Under the pieces are notes generated by a model. The model did not search any database, was not told where the DNA came from, and saw nothing but the letters and a program-made list of their open reading frames with translations. Position numbers and translations under genes: made by a program. Shown in pieces: positions 49,480 through 58,972 of a stretch of 64,000 nucleotides of DNA (position 1 is its first letter; each line of letters starts with the position of its first letter). The stretch is from Solimonas fluminis (lineage in GTDB: Bacteria; Pseudomonadota; Gammaproteobacteria; Nevskiales; Nevskiaceae). The stretch covers positions 62,001-126,000 of the forward strand of contig NZ_PSNW01000001.1 in NCBI RefSeq assembly GCF_002930645.1, read 5' to 3'.

Positions 49480-50340
49480 ATGACTTCCGCTGCACCTACT
49501 ACCCGAGCGCGGGCGCTACGCCCGCGCTCGGCCATTCCGGGGTTCGGGCTGACGCTCGGCTTCACCCTGCTCTACCTCAGCCTGATCGTCCTGATCCCGC
49601 TGGCCGGGGTCTTCCTGAAGTCCGCCAGCCTGGGCTGGGAGGGCATCTGGCACGTGGTCAGTTCGCCCCGCGTGGTGGCGGCGCTCAAGCTGAGCTTCGG
49701 CGCGGCCCTGATCGGTGCCGGCATCAATGCCGTGTTCGGCACCCTGGTGGCCTGGGTCTTCGTACGCTACCAGTTCCCCGGCAAGCGCTTCTTCGACGCC
49801 GCCATCGACCTGCCCTTCGCCCTGCCCACCGCGGTGGCCGGCATCGCGCTGACGGCGCTCTACGCTCCCAACGGCTGGATCGGCCAGTACCTGGAACCGC
49901 TGGGCATCAAGGTGGCCTATTCGCCGCTGGGCGTGATCGTGGCCTGCACCTTCATCAGCCTGCCGTTCGTGGTGCGCACGGTGCAGCCGGTGCTGGAAGA
50001 AGCCGAGAAAGAACTGGAAGAGGCCGCCGCCTCGCTCGGCGCCAACCGCTGGCAGACCATCACCCGCGTGATCCTGCCGACAGTGCTGCCGGCGCTGATC
50101 ACCGGCTTCACGCTGGCCTTCGCCCGCGCCGTGGGCGAGTACGGCTCGATCATCTTCATCGCCGGCAACCTGCCGATGGTAAGCGAGATCGCGCCCCTGC
50201 TGATCATCATCAAGCTGGAGGAGTTCGACTACGCCGGCGCCACCGCGGTCGCGGCGGCCATGCTGGTGCTGTCCTTCCTGCTGCTGCTGGTCATCAACGG
50301 CCTGCAGATCTGGACCCGCAGCCGGAGAAACCGCAAGTGA
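49480..50340 (+). CDS. cysT: Sulfate ABC transporter permease CysT
   Basis: 286 aa from ATG 49480. Six hydrophobic segments with the BPD_transp_1 EAA loop [22 protein letters not shown]. It pairs with CysW to form the inner-membrane channel for sulfate/thiosulfate. Overlaps cysW by GTGA. Confidence 0.95.
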   Translation: MTSAAPTTRARALRPRSAIPGFGLTLGFTLLYLSLIVLIPLAGVFLKSASLGWEGIWHVVSSPRVVAALKLSFGAALIGAGINAVFGTLVAWVFVRYQFPGKRFFDAAIDLPFALPTAVAGIALTALYAPNGWIGQYLEPLGIKVAYSPLGVIVACTFISLPFVVRTVQPVLEEAEKELEEAAASLGANRWQTITRVILPTVLPALITGFTLAFARAVGEYGSIIFIAGNLPMVSEIAPLLIIIKLEEFDYAGATAVAAAMLVLSFLLLLVINGLQIWTRSRRNRK

Positions 50341-51242
50341 GCCCGGCCATCGACCATTCCCTGCAGGACCCGCCGCAGCTGCCGCGCGAACCGCTGATCG
50401 AGAAGAACGCCGTCATCACCGAGGCCCCCTGGGTCCGCCGGACGCTGACGGCCGTGGCCCTCCTGTTCCTCTGCGGCTTCCTGCTGCTGCCGCTGGTGGC
50501 GGTGTTCGTGGAGGCGCTGCGCAACGGCGTCGAGACCTACTTCGAGGCCCTGAAGGACCCGGACGCCCTGGCGGCGATCGAGCTGACGCTGATCGCGGCC
50601 GCCATCGCCGTGCCGCTGAACCTGGTCTTCGGCGTGTCCGCGGCCTGGGCGATCACCAAGTTCGAGTTCCGCGGCAAGTCACTGCTGGTGTCGCTGATCG
50701 ACCTGCCGTTCTCGGTCTCGCCCGTGGTGGCCGGCCTGATCTACGTGCTGATCTTCGGCTCCCATGGCTGGGCCGGCCCCTGGCTGAGCGAGCACGGCAT
50801 CAAGGTGCTGTTCTCCACGCCGGGCATCGTGCTGGCCACGGTGTTCGTGACCTTCCCCTTCATCGCCCGCGAGCTGATCCCGCTGATGACGGAACAGGGC
50901 ACGGACGACGAGCAGGCGGCGCTGTCGCTGGGCGCCACCGGTTGGCAGACCTTCTGGCGCGTGACCCTGCCCAACATCAAGTGGGGCCTGCTCTACGGCG
51001 TGCTGCTGTGCAATGCCCGCGCGATGGGCGAGTTCGGCGCGGTCAGCGTGGTGTCCGGCCATATCCGCGGCCAGACCAACACCATGCCGCTGCACGTCGA
51101 GATCCTCTACAACGAGTACCAGTTCTCCGCCGCCTTCGCCGTGGCCTCGCTGCTGGCCATGCTGGCCCTGCTGACGCTGGGCATCAAGAGCTGGCTGGAA
51201 TGGCGGCATAGCGATGAACTGTCGGCCACGCGCCGGCACTGA
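50337..51242 (+). CDS. cysW: Sulfate ABC transporter permease CysW
   Basis: 301 aa, GTG start overlapping the cysT stop. Six hydrophobic segments; EAA loop [22 protein letters not shown]. The second channel subunit. cysA follows after 11 bases. Confidence 0.95.
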   Translation: MSPAIDHSLQDPPQLPREPLIEKNAVITEAPWVRRTLTAVALLFLCGFLLLPLVAVFVEALRNGVETYFEALKDPDALAAIELTLIAAAIAVPLNLVFGVSAAWAITKFEFRGKSLLVSLIDLPFSVSPVVAGLIYVLIFGSHGWAGPWLSEHGIKVLFSTPGIVLATVFVTFPFIARELIPLMTEQGTDDEQAALSLGATGWQTFWRVTLPNIKWGLLYGVLLCNARAMGEFGAVSVVSGHIRGQTNTMPLHVEILYNEYQFSAAFAVASLLAMLALLTLGIKSWLEWRHSDELSATRRH

Positions 51243-51253
51243 GCAGAAAAATC

Positions 51254-52381
51254 ATGAATATCCAGATCCGCGGCATCCACAAGGCCTTCGCCAGCTTCCC
51301 TGCGCTGGACGGCGTCAACCTCGACATCGAGTCCGGCGAGCTGATCGCGCTGCTCGGCCCTTCCGGCTCCGGCAAGACCACGCTGCTGCGCACCATCGCC
51401 GGCCTGGAGTTCCCGGACGCCGGCGAGATTTCCTTCGGCGGCGAGAACATCGCCAGCCGTCCGGTGCGCGAGCGCGGCGTCGGCTTCGTGTTCCAGCACT
51501 ACGCCCTGTTCAAGCACATGACGGTGGCCGACAACATCGCCTTCGGCCTGAACGTGCGCAAGGGCTCGGCGCGTCCGTCCAAGGAAGCCATCCAGCAGCG
51601 CGTGCACGAGCTGCTGGACCTGGTGCAGCTGTCCGGCCTGGACAAGCGCTACCCCTCGCAGCTCTCGGGCGGCCAGCGCCAGCGCGTGGCCCTGGCCCGC
51701 GCCTTGGCGATCGACCCCAAGGTGCTGCTGCTGGACGAACCCTTCGGCGCGCTCGACGCCAAGGTGCGCAAGGACCTGCGCCGCTGGCTGCGCGAACTGC
51801 ACGACAAGACCGGCTACACCACGATCTTCGTCACCCATGACCAGGAAGAAGCCCTGGAACTGGCCGACCGCGTGGTGGTGATGAACCGCGGCCGCATCGA
51901 GCAGGTGGGCAACAACCAGCAGGTCTACGAACAGCCGGCGACCCCCTTCGTGTTCGACTTCCTCGGCAGCGTCAATATCCTGCCCGGCGAGGTGAAGGAC
52001 CGGCAGCTGCGCTTCGACGGCAGCGACGACGTCTGGGACAGCGAGAGCAAGGAGAGCGGCCTGGTCGATATCTACGTGCGCCCGCACGACCTGCAGATCG
52101 TCGATGCCGCAGCTCCCGGCCTGGATGCCACGGTGACCCTGGTGCAGCGCGCCGGCGCCCTGATCCGCATCAGCGCGGCCCTGGCCACCAGCGGCGAGCG
52201 CATCGAGCTGGAGCTCTCGCATCTGGACACCCTGGCGCGCAGCCGCCAGCCGGGCGACGCGATCCGCGTGGCGCCGATCACCTTCGGCCTGTTCCCGCGT
52301 GCGCCGCACCGCCGCCCGACGACGCTGCCGGACGTGGTGCCGAATGCGCCGGCCGAGAACCGCGAGCGGGCGAGGAACTAA
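51254..52381 (+). CDS. cysA: Sulfate ABC transporter ATPase CysA
   Basis: 375 aa. Walker [12 protein letters not shown] (35-43), signature [14 protein letters not shown], Walker [14 protein letters not shown] and switch His in [14 protein letters not shown]-terminal TOBE-3-like regulatory domain (about 235-355) follows. It drives sulfate/thiosulfate uptake. Last gene of the locus; 266 bases of repeat-containing DNA follow before a shared terminator. Confidence 0.95.
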   Translation: MNIQIRGIHKAFASFPALDGVNLDIESGELIALLGPSGSGKTTLLRTIAGLEFPDAGEISFGGENIASRPVRERGVGFVFQHYALFKHMTVADNIAFGLNVRKGSARPSKEAIQQRVHELLDLVQLSGLDKRYPSQLSGGQRQRVALARALAIDPKVLLLDEPFGALDAKVRKDLRRWLRELHDKTGYTTIFVTHDQEEALELADRVVVMNRGRIEQVGNNQQVYEQPATPFVFDFLGSVNILPGEVKDRQLRFDGSDDVWDSESKESGLVDIYVRPHDLQIVDAAAPGLDATVTLVQRAGALIRISAALATSGERIELELSHLDTLARSRQPGDAIRVAPITFGLFPRAPHRRPTTLPDVVPNAPAENRERARN

Positions 52382-52693
52382 AACCCGAGCCGCGTGGGTC
52401 AATTCACCGCGCTTTGGCGATACCTGAACGGCATCGCCCGCGGCGAATCACGGGCGGCCACGGAGGGCCGCCCAGGGACCAGAGCAGGAAACGAAGCCCC
52501 GCCATGGAGGGTCCCCTGCTCCCTCATGCCTGGTGGCTGCGGGAAACTCCCAGCGACACCCCGGAGGAGTGAAGGCATCGCGCACCTCGACACGCGACGC
52601 TTCGCGGCGCTGCCCGGTTGAACGGACAGTAGATTCACGAAAGCAAAAAAAGGGCGCGTCTTACGACGCGCCCTTTTGTTGCCTCGACCGAGG
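52382..52693. repeat. 312-base gap with divergent copy 3 of the interspersed repeat and a terminator
   Basis: GCGGCCACGGAGGGCCGCCC (52454-52473) and CCGCCATGGAGGG (52499-52511) repeat the two-core pattern of 34902-34963 with 25-base spacing and more mismatches. Short Ser/Arg-rich reading frames here have no ribosome site and follow no known family. I see no gene. Confidence 0.5.
52646..52677. terminator. Bidirectional terminator between cysA and the RND operon
   Basis: AAAAGGGCGCGTC-ttac-GACGCGCCCTTTT; on the minus strand it is followed by a T-run, so it chiefly ends the RND operon. Confidence 0.85.
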
Positions 52694-55285
52694 TCAGCCC
52701 TTCTTGCCGTCGGGCTCCGCCAGCGCGTCGTCCGCACCCAGCGTCAGGTCGTGGCCGGCGTACTTCAGCTCTTCCTTGCCCAGGAAGTGCGCCAGGGCCG
52801 GCAGCAGCACGATGGCGCCGATCATGTTGGCGGTGAAGCCGAACAGCAGCAGCACACCCATGTCGCGCTGGAACTGCAAGCCGGAGAACAGCCAGAGCGC
52901 CACGCCGGAGGCCAGGCCCACGCCGGTGAACAGCGTCGCCTTTCCGGTGGAGCGCATCTTCTGGTAGTAGGCATCCTCCAGGGTCATGCCCTTGCGCAGG
53001 CCGGCCGCGATCACGGAGTAGCTGTAGATGCCGTAGTCCACGCCAATGCCGCAGGCGAAAGCCAGCACCGGCAGCGTCGCCACCTTCTGGCCGATGCCCA
53101 TCCAGACCATCACGGCATAGCCGAGCGCCGTCACCACCGACAGCGGGATGATCACGCAGAGCACGCCGGACAGGGTGCGGAACGACAGCCACAGGAAGAT
53201 CACGATCACGACGTAGACATAGCCGATGACCGGCAGCTCGTTGCGCTTGACCTCCTCGTTGGTGGCCGCCATCACGCCGATGTTGCCGGAGGCCAGGCGG
53301 AACTTGACCCGGTGGTCGTGCTGCGTGTCCTTGGCGTAGGCCTTCACCGCCGCCGTCAGTTCCTCGATCGTCTTCGCCTTGTGGTCGGTGGTGAAGATGA
53401 ACAGGGCCAGCGCCGAGCAGGTGTCGTTGAGGAAGCCGGAGGTCGGCGGCACCAGCGCGGTGGTCTGCGCCAGCGACTGCGGCGCACGCGGCAACACCTC
53501 GGCGTCCAGGCGGCCTTCGCTGAGGCCCGAGTTGGCGATCTTGGCCAGCTCCGGCAGCGACAGCACGTCGCGCACGCCCGGCTGGTTCTTCATGTACCAG
53601 CTGAAGCGGTCGAGCTCCGACATCACGCCGTAGTCGACGCAGCCGTTGTCGAAGGACTCGGCGATCACCTTGAGGTGGTCGACGCCCATCGTGAAGTGCC
53701 GGGCAACCTCCGCCGCATCCTGGTTGAAGCGCGAGTCGGGCTTGAGCTCGGGCACGCCCTCGGTGGTGTCGCCGATCTGCACGTTGTGGTACTGCGAGGC
53801 GCCGTAGAGCCCCAGCAGCAGCGAGATCGTGATCGTGATGATCGCGGGCTTGCGGCGGCAGAACACCGTCATCTTGCGGAAGATCGAATCGCCGATACGC
53901 TCGCGCTTCTCGGTGGCGATGCGGAACTGCGCCAGGTTCGGCAGCTTGATGAACGACAGCACCGTCGGCAGCAGCACCTTGTTGACCATGATCACACCGA
54001 CCATGCCGAGGGCGGCGTTGACCGCCATCTCGCGGATGATCTGGATGTTGATCAGGTAGATCGTCAGGAAGCCGACGACGTTGGTCAGCAGGGCCACCAA
54101 GCCCGGGATCGCCAGCGCGCGGAAGGTTGCCAGCGAGGCCTGGTGGGAGGTGGCGTTGCGCGTGGAGATCTCGTTGGCCCAGGAACTGACGTACTGCACG
54201 CCGTGGCTCACCGATACCGCCATGATCAGGAACGGCACCAGCATGGCAAAGGGATCGAGCCCATAGCCGACCAGGTTCAGCAGGCCCATCTCCCAGATGC
54301 AGGACACGAACGAGGTGGAAACCACGATCAGCGCCAGCGGCAGCGACCCGAGGTAGATCCACAGCAGCGCGCCCATCACGAACAGCGCGATCACGAAGAA
54401 GCCCGCCACCTTGTACGACTCGCTGGTCATGTCGTGCACGACCTTGGCGAAGCCGACGATATGGATGCTGGTGTTCTCCGACTCGTACTTCTTGCGGATT
54501 TCCTCGAGCTTCTCGCCGATCTTGACGTAGTCGAGGCTGGCCTCGCCCTCGCCGGGCTGGTTGGCCATCAGGATGCCGCTGACGGCCTTGATGCGCTGGC
54601 CGAAGGACGGACCGCCCTCGGGCGGCAGTTCGCCGGGCCGCGCACCGTTCTTCCAGGCGTTGGACAGGCGCTCCGACATCGGCTTGGACTGCTCTTCCAG
54701 GTCGGCCGTGGTACCGCTGCTGGGGTCATGCTCCAGCAGCTCGAACTGCACCAGGGCGGACTCCTGGTCCTCCGAGACCAGGCGGCCGATGACGCTGGCC
54801 TTGCCGACGTTGATGCGGATGCGCTCCATCATCTCGGGCGTCGGCGCGTAGTCCGAGGGGATCACGTTCTCGCCGGACAGGCCGCCCTCCACCACCTCGA
54901 CGTAGAGGATGCTGGGGGAGAAGATCGAGGTCACGCGCGCGCGATCGACGCCTTCGACGTTGAAGACGTCCTCTTCCACCTGGCGCAGCGTTTCCATGAA
55001 CTCCGGCTGGTAGATGTCGCCCTTCTTGTTGTGCAGGGCGATCAGCACCGTGTTGGCGCCGCCGAAATCCCTGTAGTACTCCATGAAGGTCTGCATGTAC
55101 GGGTGCTCTTTGGGCACCATCTTCAGCCAGCCCGCGTTGGGCTTGAGCTGCGAAGCCTGGAACACGAAGAACAGGGTGAGGATCGTCAGCAGCGCCAGCG
55201 TGAAGCGGCGGTACTTGAAGACGGGCGGTTCGACGATGCGAAGGATCGCCCGCGTCAGCTTGTTGGATGCGATTTCCGCGGTCAC
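52694..55285 (-). CDS. RND/MMPL-type exporter, HAE3-like
   Basis: 863 aa, GTG start overlapping the YCF48 stop (GTGA). Two homologous halves each with one TM, a large periplasmic loop and a five-TM bundle. The second-half TM4-equivalent carries GIGVDYGIYSY, with the Asp/Tyr of proton-relay type. The first half has AVSVSHGVQYV at the same place, with Ser/His instead. Members of this family export lipids, hopanoids or hydrophobic compounds and work without a separate TolC-type gene in the operon. Operon with DUF1329 and YCF48 proteins suggests movement of an envelope lipid or steroid-like compound. Confidence 0.9.
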   Translation of the reverse strand: MTAEIASNKLTRAILRIVEPPVFKYRRFTLALLTILTLFFVFQASQLKPNAGWLKMVPKEHPYMQTFMEYYRDFGGANTVLIALHNKKGDIYQPEFMETLRQVEEDVFNVEGVDRARVTSIFSPSILYVEVVEGGLSGENVIPSDYAPTPEMMERIRINVGKASVIGRLVSEDQESALVQFELLEHDPSSGTTADLEEQSKPMSERLSNAWKNGARPGELPPEGGPSFGQRIKAVSGILMANQPGEGEASLDYVKIGEKLEEIRKKYESENTSIHIVGFAKVVHDMTSESYKVAGFFVIALFVMGALLWIYLGSLPLALIVVSTSFVSCIWEMGLLNLVGYGLDPFAMLVPFLIMAVSVSHGVQYVSSWANEISTRNATSHQASLATFRALAIPGLVALLTNVVGFLTIYLINIQIIREMAVNAALGMVGVIMVNKVLLPTVLSFIKLPNLAQFRIATEKRERIGDSIFRKMTVFCRRKPAIITITISLLLGLYGASQYHNVQIGDTTEGVPELKPDSRFNQDAAEVARHFTMGVDHLKVIAESFDNGCVDYGVMSELDRFSWYMKNQPGVRDVLSLPELAKIANSGLSEGRLDAEVLPRAPQSLAQTTALVPPTSGFLNDTCSALALFIFTTDHKAKTIEELTAAVKAYAKDTQHDHRVKFRLASGNIGVMAATNEEVKRNELPVIGYVYVVIVIFLWLSFRTLSGVLCVIIPLSVVTALGYAVMVWMGIGQKVATLPVLAFACGIGVDYGIYSYSVIAAGLRKGMTLEDAYYQKMRSTGKATLFTGVGLASGVALWLFSGLQFQRDMGVLLLFGFTANMIGAIVLLPALAHFLGKEELKYAGHDLTLGADDALAEPDGKKG

Positions 55286-56385
55286 GGCAGGGCCCCCAGG
55301 TTTTGTACGCCGCGACGCCCGACGGCGATCAGCTTGCCGCCGTAGGGCAGAACGTCGACCAGTGTCTCCGCCGCCGGCAGCTTGACCGGCTGGAGCGAGG
55401 TCAGCGCCGGATCGGTCTTGAGCGCGACGGCATTGATGCCCACCAGCAGCACGCTGCCGTCAGCCAGGCGGGTGCCGCCGAACAGGCTCTCCTTCACCGG
55501 GCTGTCGATGCGGCGCCAGCCCAGTCCAGCGATTGCCGCGGGGTCGGTCAGGGTCTCGGCCGTGTAGGGATCGTACTGGGCCGGATCCTGCGTCGGCGCG
55601 GCGCCGATGTCCTGCGCCACGTAGACGTTGCCGCGCATGCCGTAGACCAGCACGCTGCGCCCGCCCAGTGCGATCGCGCCGAAGTAGGAGCCCGCGTACG
55701 GGGACTTCAGCATCTCCCAGGTGACGCCGCCGTCGCCGGAACGCGCCAGCAGGCCGCGCTCGCCGGCGGCGAACAGGGTCTGCGCGTCCAGCCGCAGCAG
55801 CCGGTTGAAGTGCTGCCCCAGCTCCGACAGCGGGAAGTTCTGGGCCTCCCAGGTCTTGCCGCCGTCGGCGGTGCGGTAGAAGGCGCCATAGGCGCCGGCC
55901 GCGATGCCGGTCTGCGGATCGAGGAACAGCACGTCGTACAGCACGCGCGCCTCGGGATCGCTGTGCTGCAGCGTCCAGCTCAGGCCGCCGTCGGCGGTAT
56001 GCAGGATCGTGCCGTCGTAGCCGACGGCCCAGCCCAGCTTGTCGTTGTAGAAGCGCACGCGCGTCAACATGACGCTGGCCGGCGATGGCACCTGCTTCCA
56101 GTTGTTGCCACCGTCCTCGGACACCACGATGACGCCCTGCTGCCCCACCGCCACCAGGCGCTTGCCGGCCTGCGACAAGTCCAGCAGGCGTGCCTTGGCG
56201 GCACCGGTGACCATCAGGGCCGGGCGCGGGATATCGGGCGGAGCCGCCACTTCGGCCGGGGGTGCTTCTGCGTAAGTTTCCTCGGCGGAAACGGCCGCAG
56301 GCGCCGAGGATTCCTCCTCGGCGCCCGCGACCGCCGCCCAGACCGCCAGCATGGCTGCGGCGGCCGGCAGCATCCGGCGGCTCAT
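55282..56385 (-). CDS. Secreted YCF48-like (BNR/beta-propeller) protein
   Basis: 367 aa from ATG 56385. Signal peptide 1-22. Repeated propeller motifs SEDGGNNWKQV, TADGGLSWTLQ, TADGGKTWEAQ and SGDGGVTWEML are the Asp-box/YCF48 repeats, named for the photosystem II assembly factor; in non-phototrophs of this type they go with RND exporters. An acidic Ala/Glu/Pro linker (24-55) precedes the propeller. Its stop and start overlap both neighbours by four bases, so its dose is tied to the exporter. Confidence 0.9.
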   Translation of the reverse strand: MSRRMLPAAAAMLAVWAAVAGAEEESSAPAAVSAEETYAEAPPAEVAAPPDIPRPALMVTGAAKARLLDLSQAGKRLVAVGQQGVIVVSEDGGNNWKQVPSPASVMLTRVRFYNDKLGWAVGYDGTILHTADGGLSWTLQHSDPEARVLYDVLFLDPQTGIAAGAYGAFYRTADGGKTWEAQNFPLSELGQHFNRLLRLDAQTLFAAGERGLLARSGDGGVTWEMLKSPYAGSYFGAIALGGRSVLVYGMRGNVYVAQDIGAAPTQDPAQYDPYTAETLTDPAAIAGLGWRRIDSPVKESLFGGTRLADGSVLLVGINAVALKTDPALTSLQPVKLPAAETLVDVLPYGGKLIAVGRRGVQNLGALP

Positions 56386-58223
56386 TTCGACTTGGCCTTG
56401 CGCTGCAGCGAAGCCGGCGTGAACATCGCGTCGTCGTACTTGACCTCGAAGTCCGAGATGGCGTCCTCGTTGGTCATGGTCGTCACGAAGTAGCGCTTGG
56501 ACTGCAGGTCGTAGATCGTCTCCGGGATGCCCGACACGGTCGGGATGAAGGGAATCGACAGCAGATGCGCTTCCTGGACCTTCCAGAGCTGGCCGCGGTT
56601 GTCGTAGCAGTCCACGGCGGCGATCGCCCAGGAGTCCTCGTCCAGGTAGAAGCGGCGCTTGCCGAAACGGTGGCGCTGGCCCTGCTTGAGGGTCGCTTCC
56701 ACCACCCAGACGCGGTGCATCTCGTAACGCGCCAGGTCCTGGTTGATGTGGCCGGGGCGGATGATGTCCTTGTACTTGAAGGTGGGGCTGTTGAGCATCC
56801 ACGAGTTGTACGGGATCAGCATCTCGCGCTTGCCGAGCAGCTTCCAGTCGAAGCGTTCCAGCGAGCCGTTGAAGACGTCGATCTGGTCGTTGAACTGCTC
56901 GCCGTCGGAGCCGATGGACGGGTTGTCGAAGCCCACGTCCGGCGCGCGGTTCACGCGGCCCAGGCCCGGGCTGTAGATCCAGGCGAGGCGCGAGTTGCCT
57001 TCACCGCCAGCGGTTTCGTGCACCAGGATGATCTGGCCGGCGACACGGGGCGGTTCCAGCACCTCCTGCAGGTAGTACGCGAACAGGCCGCCCTTGCGCA
57101 TCTCGGCCGGTTCCTTGAGGTTGGCGTACTTCAGCTTCACGTCCTCGACCAGCTTGGAGATCTTGTACGTGCCGTCGGGCTTGACGATGGCCTGGTTGTT
57201 GTAGCGCTTGACCGCGGAACCGCGGAACTTGAGCTTGTGGTTCCAGATCGGCTCGGCGCCGGACTTGGGGATCGGGAACGGGAAACCCAACTCGGCCTTC
57301 TGCACGTCGTCGGTGCCCACCAGCGAGGCGCGGGTGGCGTTGGCGACGGTGGCCTTGAGGATCTCGTCCGGGAAGAATGCGTTCCGGTACGACGGGAACA
57401 CGATCATCTTGTAGTCGGGGTAGGTCTTGAACAGCGCCTTGTGGCCGTCGGTCAGCACCTTGTCGTACTGCGCCAGGTTGGCCTTGGTGATGACGTACAG
57501 CGGGCGCATCGAGGCCAGCGGATCGGCCGGCTTGCCCGGGACGTTGTACTGCAGGAAGCCCTTGACGTAGGAGGGCGTGTACTTGATCAGCAGGTCATTG
57601 GCCTGCACGCGGGTCTTGGGATCGTCGACGATCGCCAGGATCTCCAGCACGCGGGCGATGTCGAAGGCCTTGACCAGGCGCGACATCCAGTCCTGCTTGC
57701 CCTTCATGCTCTGGATGACGGCAATGATGTCGTCCTTCAGCGCAGGCAGCTTGGTCTGGCGCGACTTCACGGCCGCGATCAGGCCGTCCACGCTCTTGCC
57801 ACCGCGGCCCTTGAGCACCTTGTCGAACTCGGCCTTGAGCTGCGGGTCGGCGCTGAGCATCTGCTGCGTGATGGCGATGACCTTGTCGGCCTTGGCCGGC
57901 TCGGCGTCCATGATCGCCTGGCCCTGGTTCAGGATGTCGCTGACCACGCCGGCGTCGCTGATCATGGCCTGGATGTCCTTCACCAGGCGCACGCGCAGGT
58001 CTTCGAGCTGGGCGCGGGTGATCTTGAGCATCTCGGGGCTGAAGGAGGCCTTGCCGACGTAGGCCGGGATGGTGCCGTCCTTGTTGCCGGCGCGTTCCGC
58101 GCCGACCTCGGTCAGTTCCTTGCCCAGCTTGCCTGCCTCGGCGGCGGACACGACGGCCGATGCCGGTCCCGAAAACATTGCGGCCGCGAACAGCGCGGCA
58201 CAGGTGACAACCTGCCGTTTCAT
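56382..58223 (-). CDS. DUF1329 family secreted protein with large N-terminal insertion
   Basis: 613 aa, signal peptide 1-23. The DUF1329 blocks are present: LTEVGAERAGNKDGTIPAY (38-55), then from about 231 DPLASMRPLYVITKANLAQY, LFKTYPDY, PFPIPKSGAEPIWNH and ETIYDLQSKRYFV. Known members are about 450 aa with these first blocks nearly adjacent. Here some 170 residues (about 58-230) of helical, Lys/Asp-rich sequence lie between. These proteins resemble LolB/outer-membrane lipid carriers. GGAGGAG precedes ATG 58223. First gene of the operon; no DUF1302 gene is upstream. Confidence 0.88.
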   Translation of the reverse strand: MKRQVVTCAALFAAAMFSGPASAVVSAAEAGKLGKELTEVGAERAGNKDGTIPAYVGKASFSPEMLKITRAQLEDLRVRLVKDIQAMISDAGVVSDILNQGQAIMDAEPAKADKVIAITQQMLSADPQLKAEFDKVLKGRGGKSVDGLIAAVKSRQTKLPALKDDIIAVIQSMKGKQDWMSRLVKAFDIARVLEILAIVDDPKTRVQANDLLIKYTPSYVKGFLQYNVPGKPADPLASMRPLYVITKANLAQYDKVLTDGHKALFKTYPDYKMIVFPSYRNAFFPDEILKATVANATRASLVGTDDVQKAELGFPFPIPKSGAEPIWNHKLKFRGSAVKRYNNQAIVKPDGTYKISKLVEDVKLKYANLKEPAEMRKGGLFAYYLQEVLEPPRVAGQIILVHETAGGEGNSRLAWIYSPGLGRVNRAPDVGFDNPSIGSDGEQFNDQIDVFNGSLERFDWKLLGKREMLIPYNSWMLNSPTFKYKDIIRPGHINQDLARYEMHRVWVVEATLKQGQRHRFGKRRFYLDEDSWAIAAVDCYDNRGQLWKVQEAHLLSIPFIPTVSGIPETIYDLQSKRYFVTTMTNEDAISDFEVKYDDAMFTPASLQRKAKSK

Positions 58224-58377
58224 GGGCTCTCCTCCCAGATGATGTTAAAAACGTTTACAGCGTCTAATGTTACACAGGCCGCCGGCCCGGGGACTGTCCG
58301 TACAGACGTTCAGCGTTGTCAGAAACGTCAGCGGCTGTCCACCAGGGCGGCCCGGTGCAAGCTCCCCATTCCTGTAT

Positions 58378-58872
58378 TCAGCCCCGCTCGCGGCCTGCTG
58401 CGAAACGGGCACGGAACCAGGCTTCCAGCATGTCTTTTTCGTAGTGCAGCGGATCGCTGCTGCGGGCCGGCACCGCCTCCAGGTAGCGGCGGTCGCTGAG
58501 GCTGTCCTCCCCCTGCTCCAGCGTCCGCCCGCCCCGGGTCAGGCGGTAGCGGACCTGCATCCGCGGCCAGCCGACACCGTCCATGACGCGGACCTGGCCC
58601 TGGCTGGCATCCCACCATTGGAAACGGCCCGCCAGGTCCAGGTCGAGGACGTCGATGGCCAGTTCCTGTCCCGGCTCGAGGTAGCGCTCGCCCAGGCGCT
58701 GCATTTCGGCCGTCAATTGGCGCTTGAGCGATTCCGAAGGCCGGTGCTCACCGGGCCGCTGGCCGGCATCGGTGTATTTCTCGGGGTTCAGGTAGCGGAC
58801 ATCCACGGCCGCGGCGGCCGCCAGGGGCAGCGCCAGCAGCACGGCGGCCAGCATGTTCGGAAGGGATCGCAC
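58378..58872 (-). CDS. DUF3016 domain secreted protein
   Basis: 164 aa, GTG start at 58872 with GGAGG upstream. Signal peptide 1-22. DVRYLNPEKYTDAG, LDVLDLDLAG and PRMQVRYRLTRGGRTL follow the DUF3016 pattern of gammaproteobacterial envelope proteins. No known activity. It lies upstream of the DUF1329 operon on the same strand, 154 bases away, and may or may not be co-transcribed. Confidence 0.86.
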   Translation of the reverse strand: MRSLPNMLAAVLLALPLAAAAAVDVRYLNPEKYTDAGQRPGEHRPSESLKRQLTAEMQRLGERYLEPGQELAIDVLDLDLAGRFQWWDASQGQVRVMDGVGWPRMQVRYRLTRGGRTLEQGEDSLSDRRYLEAVPARSSDPLHYEKDMLEAWFRARFAAGRERG

Positions 58873-58972
58873 GATGCCTCCTGCCGGCGGGGAGCGGGTT
58901 TCCGATATTACTCCTCCGCGGGGCGGGCGGAAGTACCCGCAACAGCCGGGAGCTGTATCCCTTCGGGCGCCC

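Noticed and set aside
52676..55345. 889-codon open frame opposite the RND exporter
   Set aside because: Antisense shadow; repetitive Arg/His/Gln product without motifs.
58290..58315. CTGT-N4-ACAG in the DUF1329 promoter region as a LexA box
   Set aside because: LexA sites need eight bases between CTGT and ACAG; here there are four.
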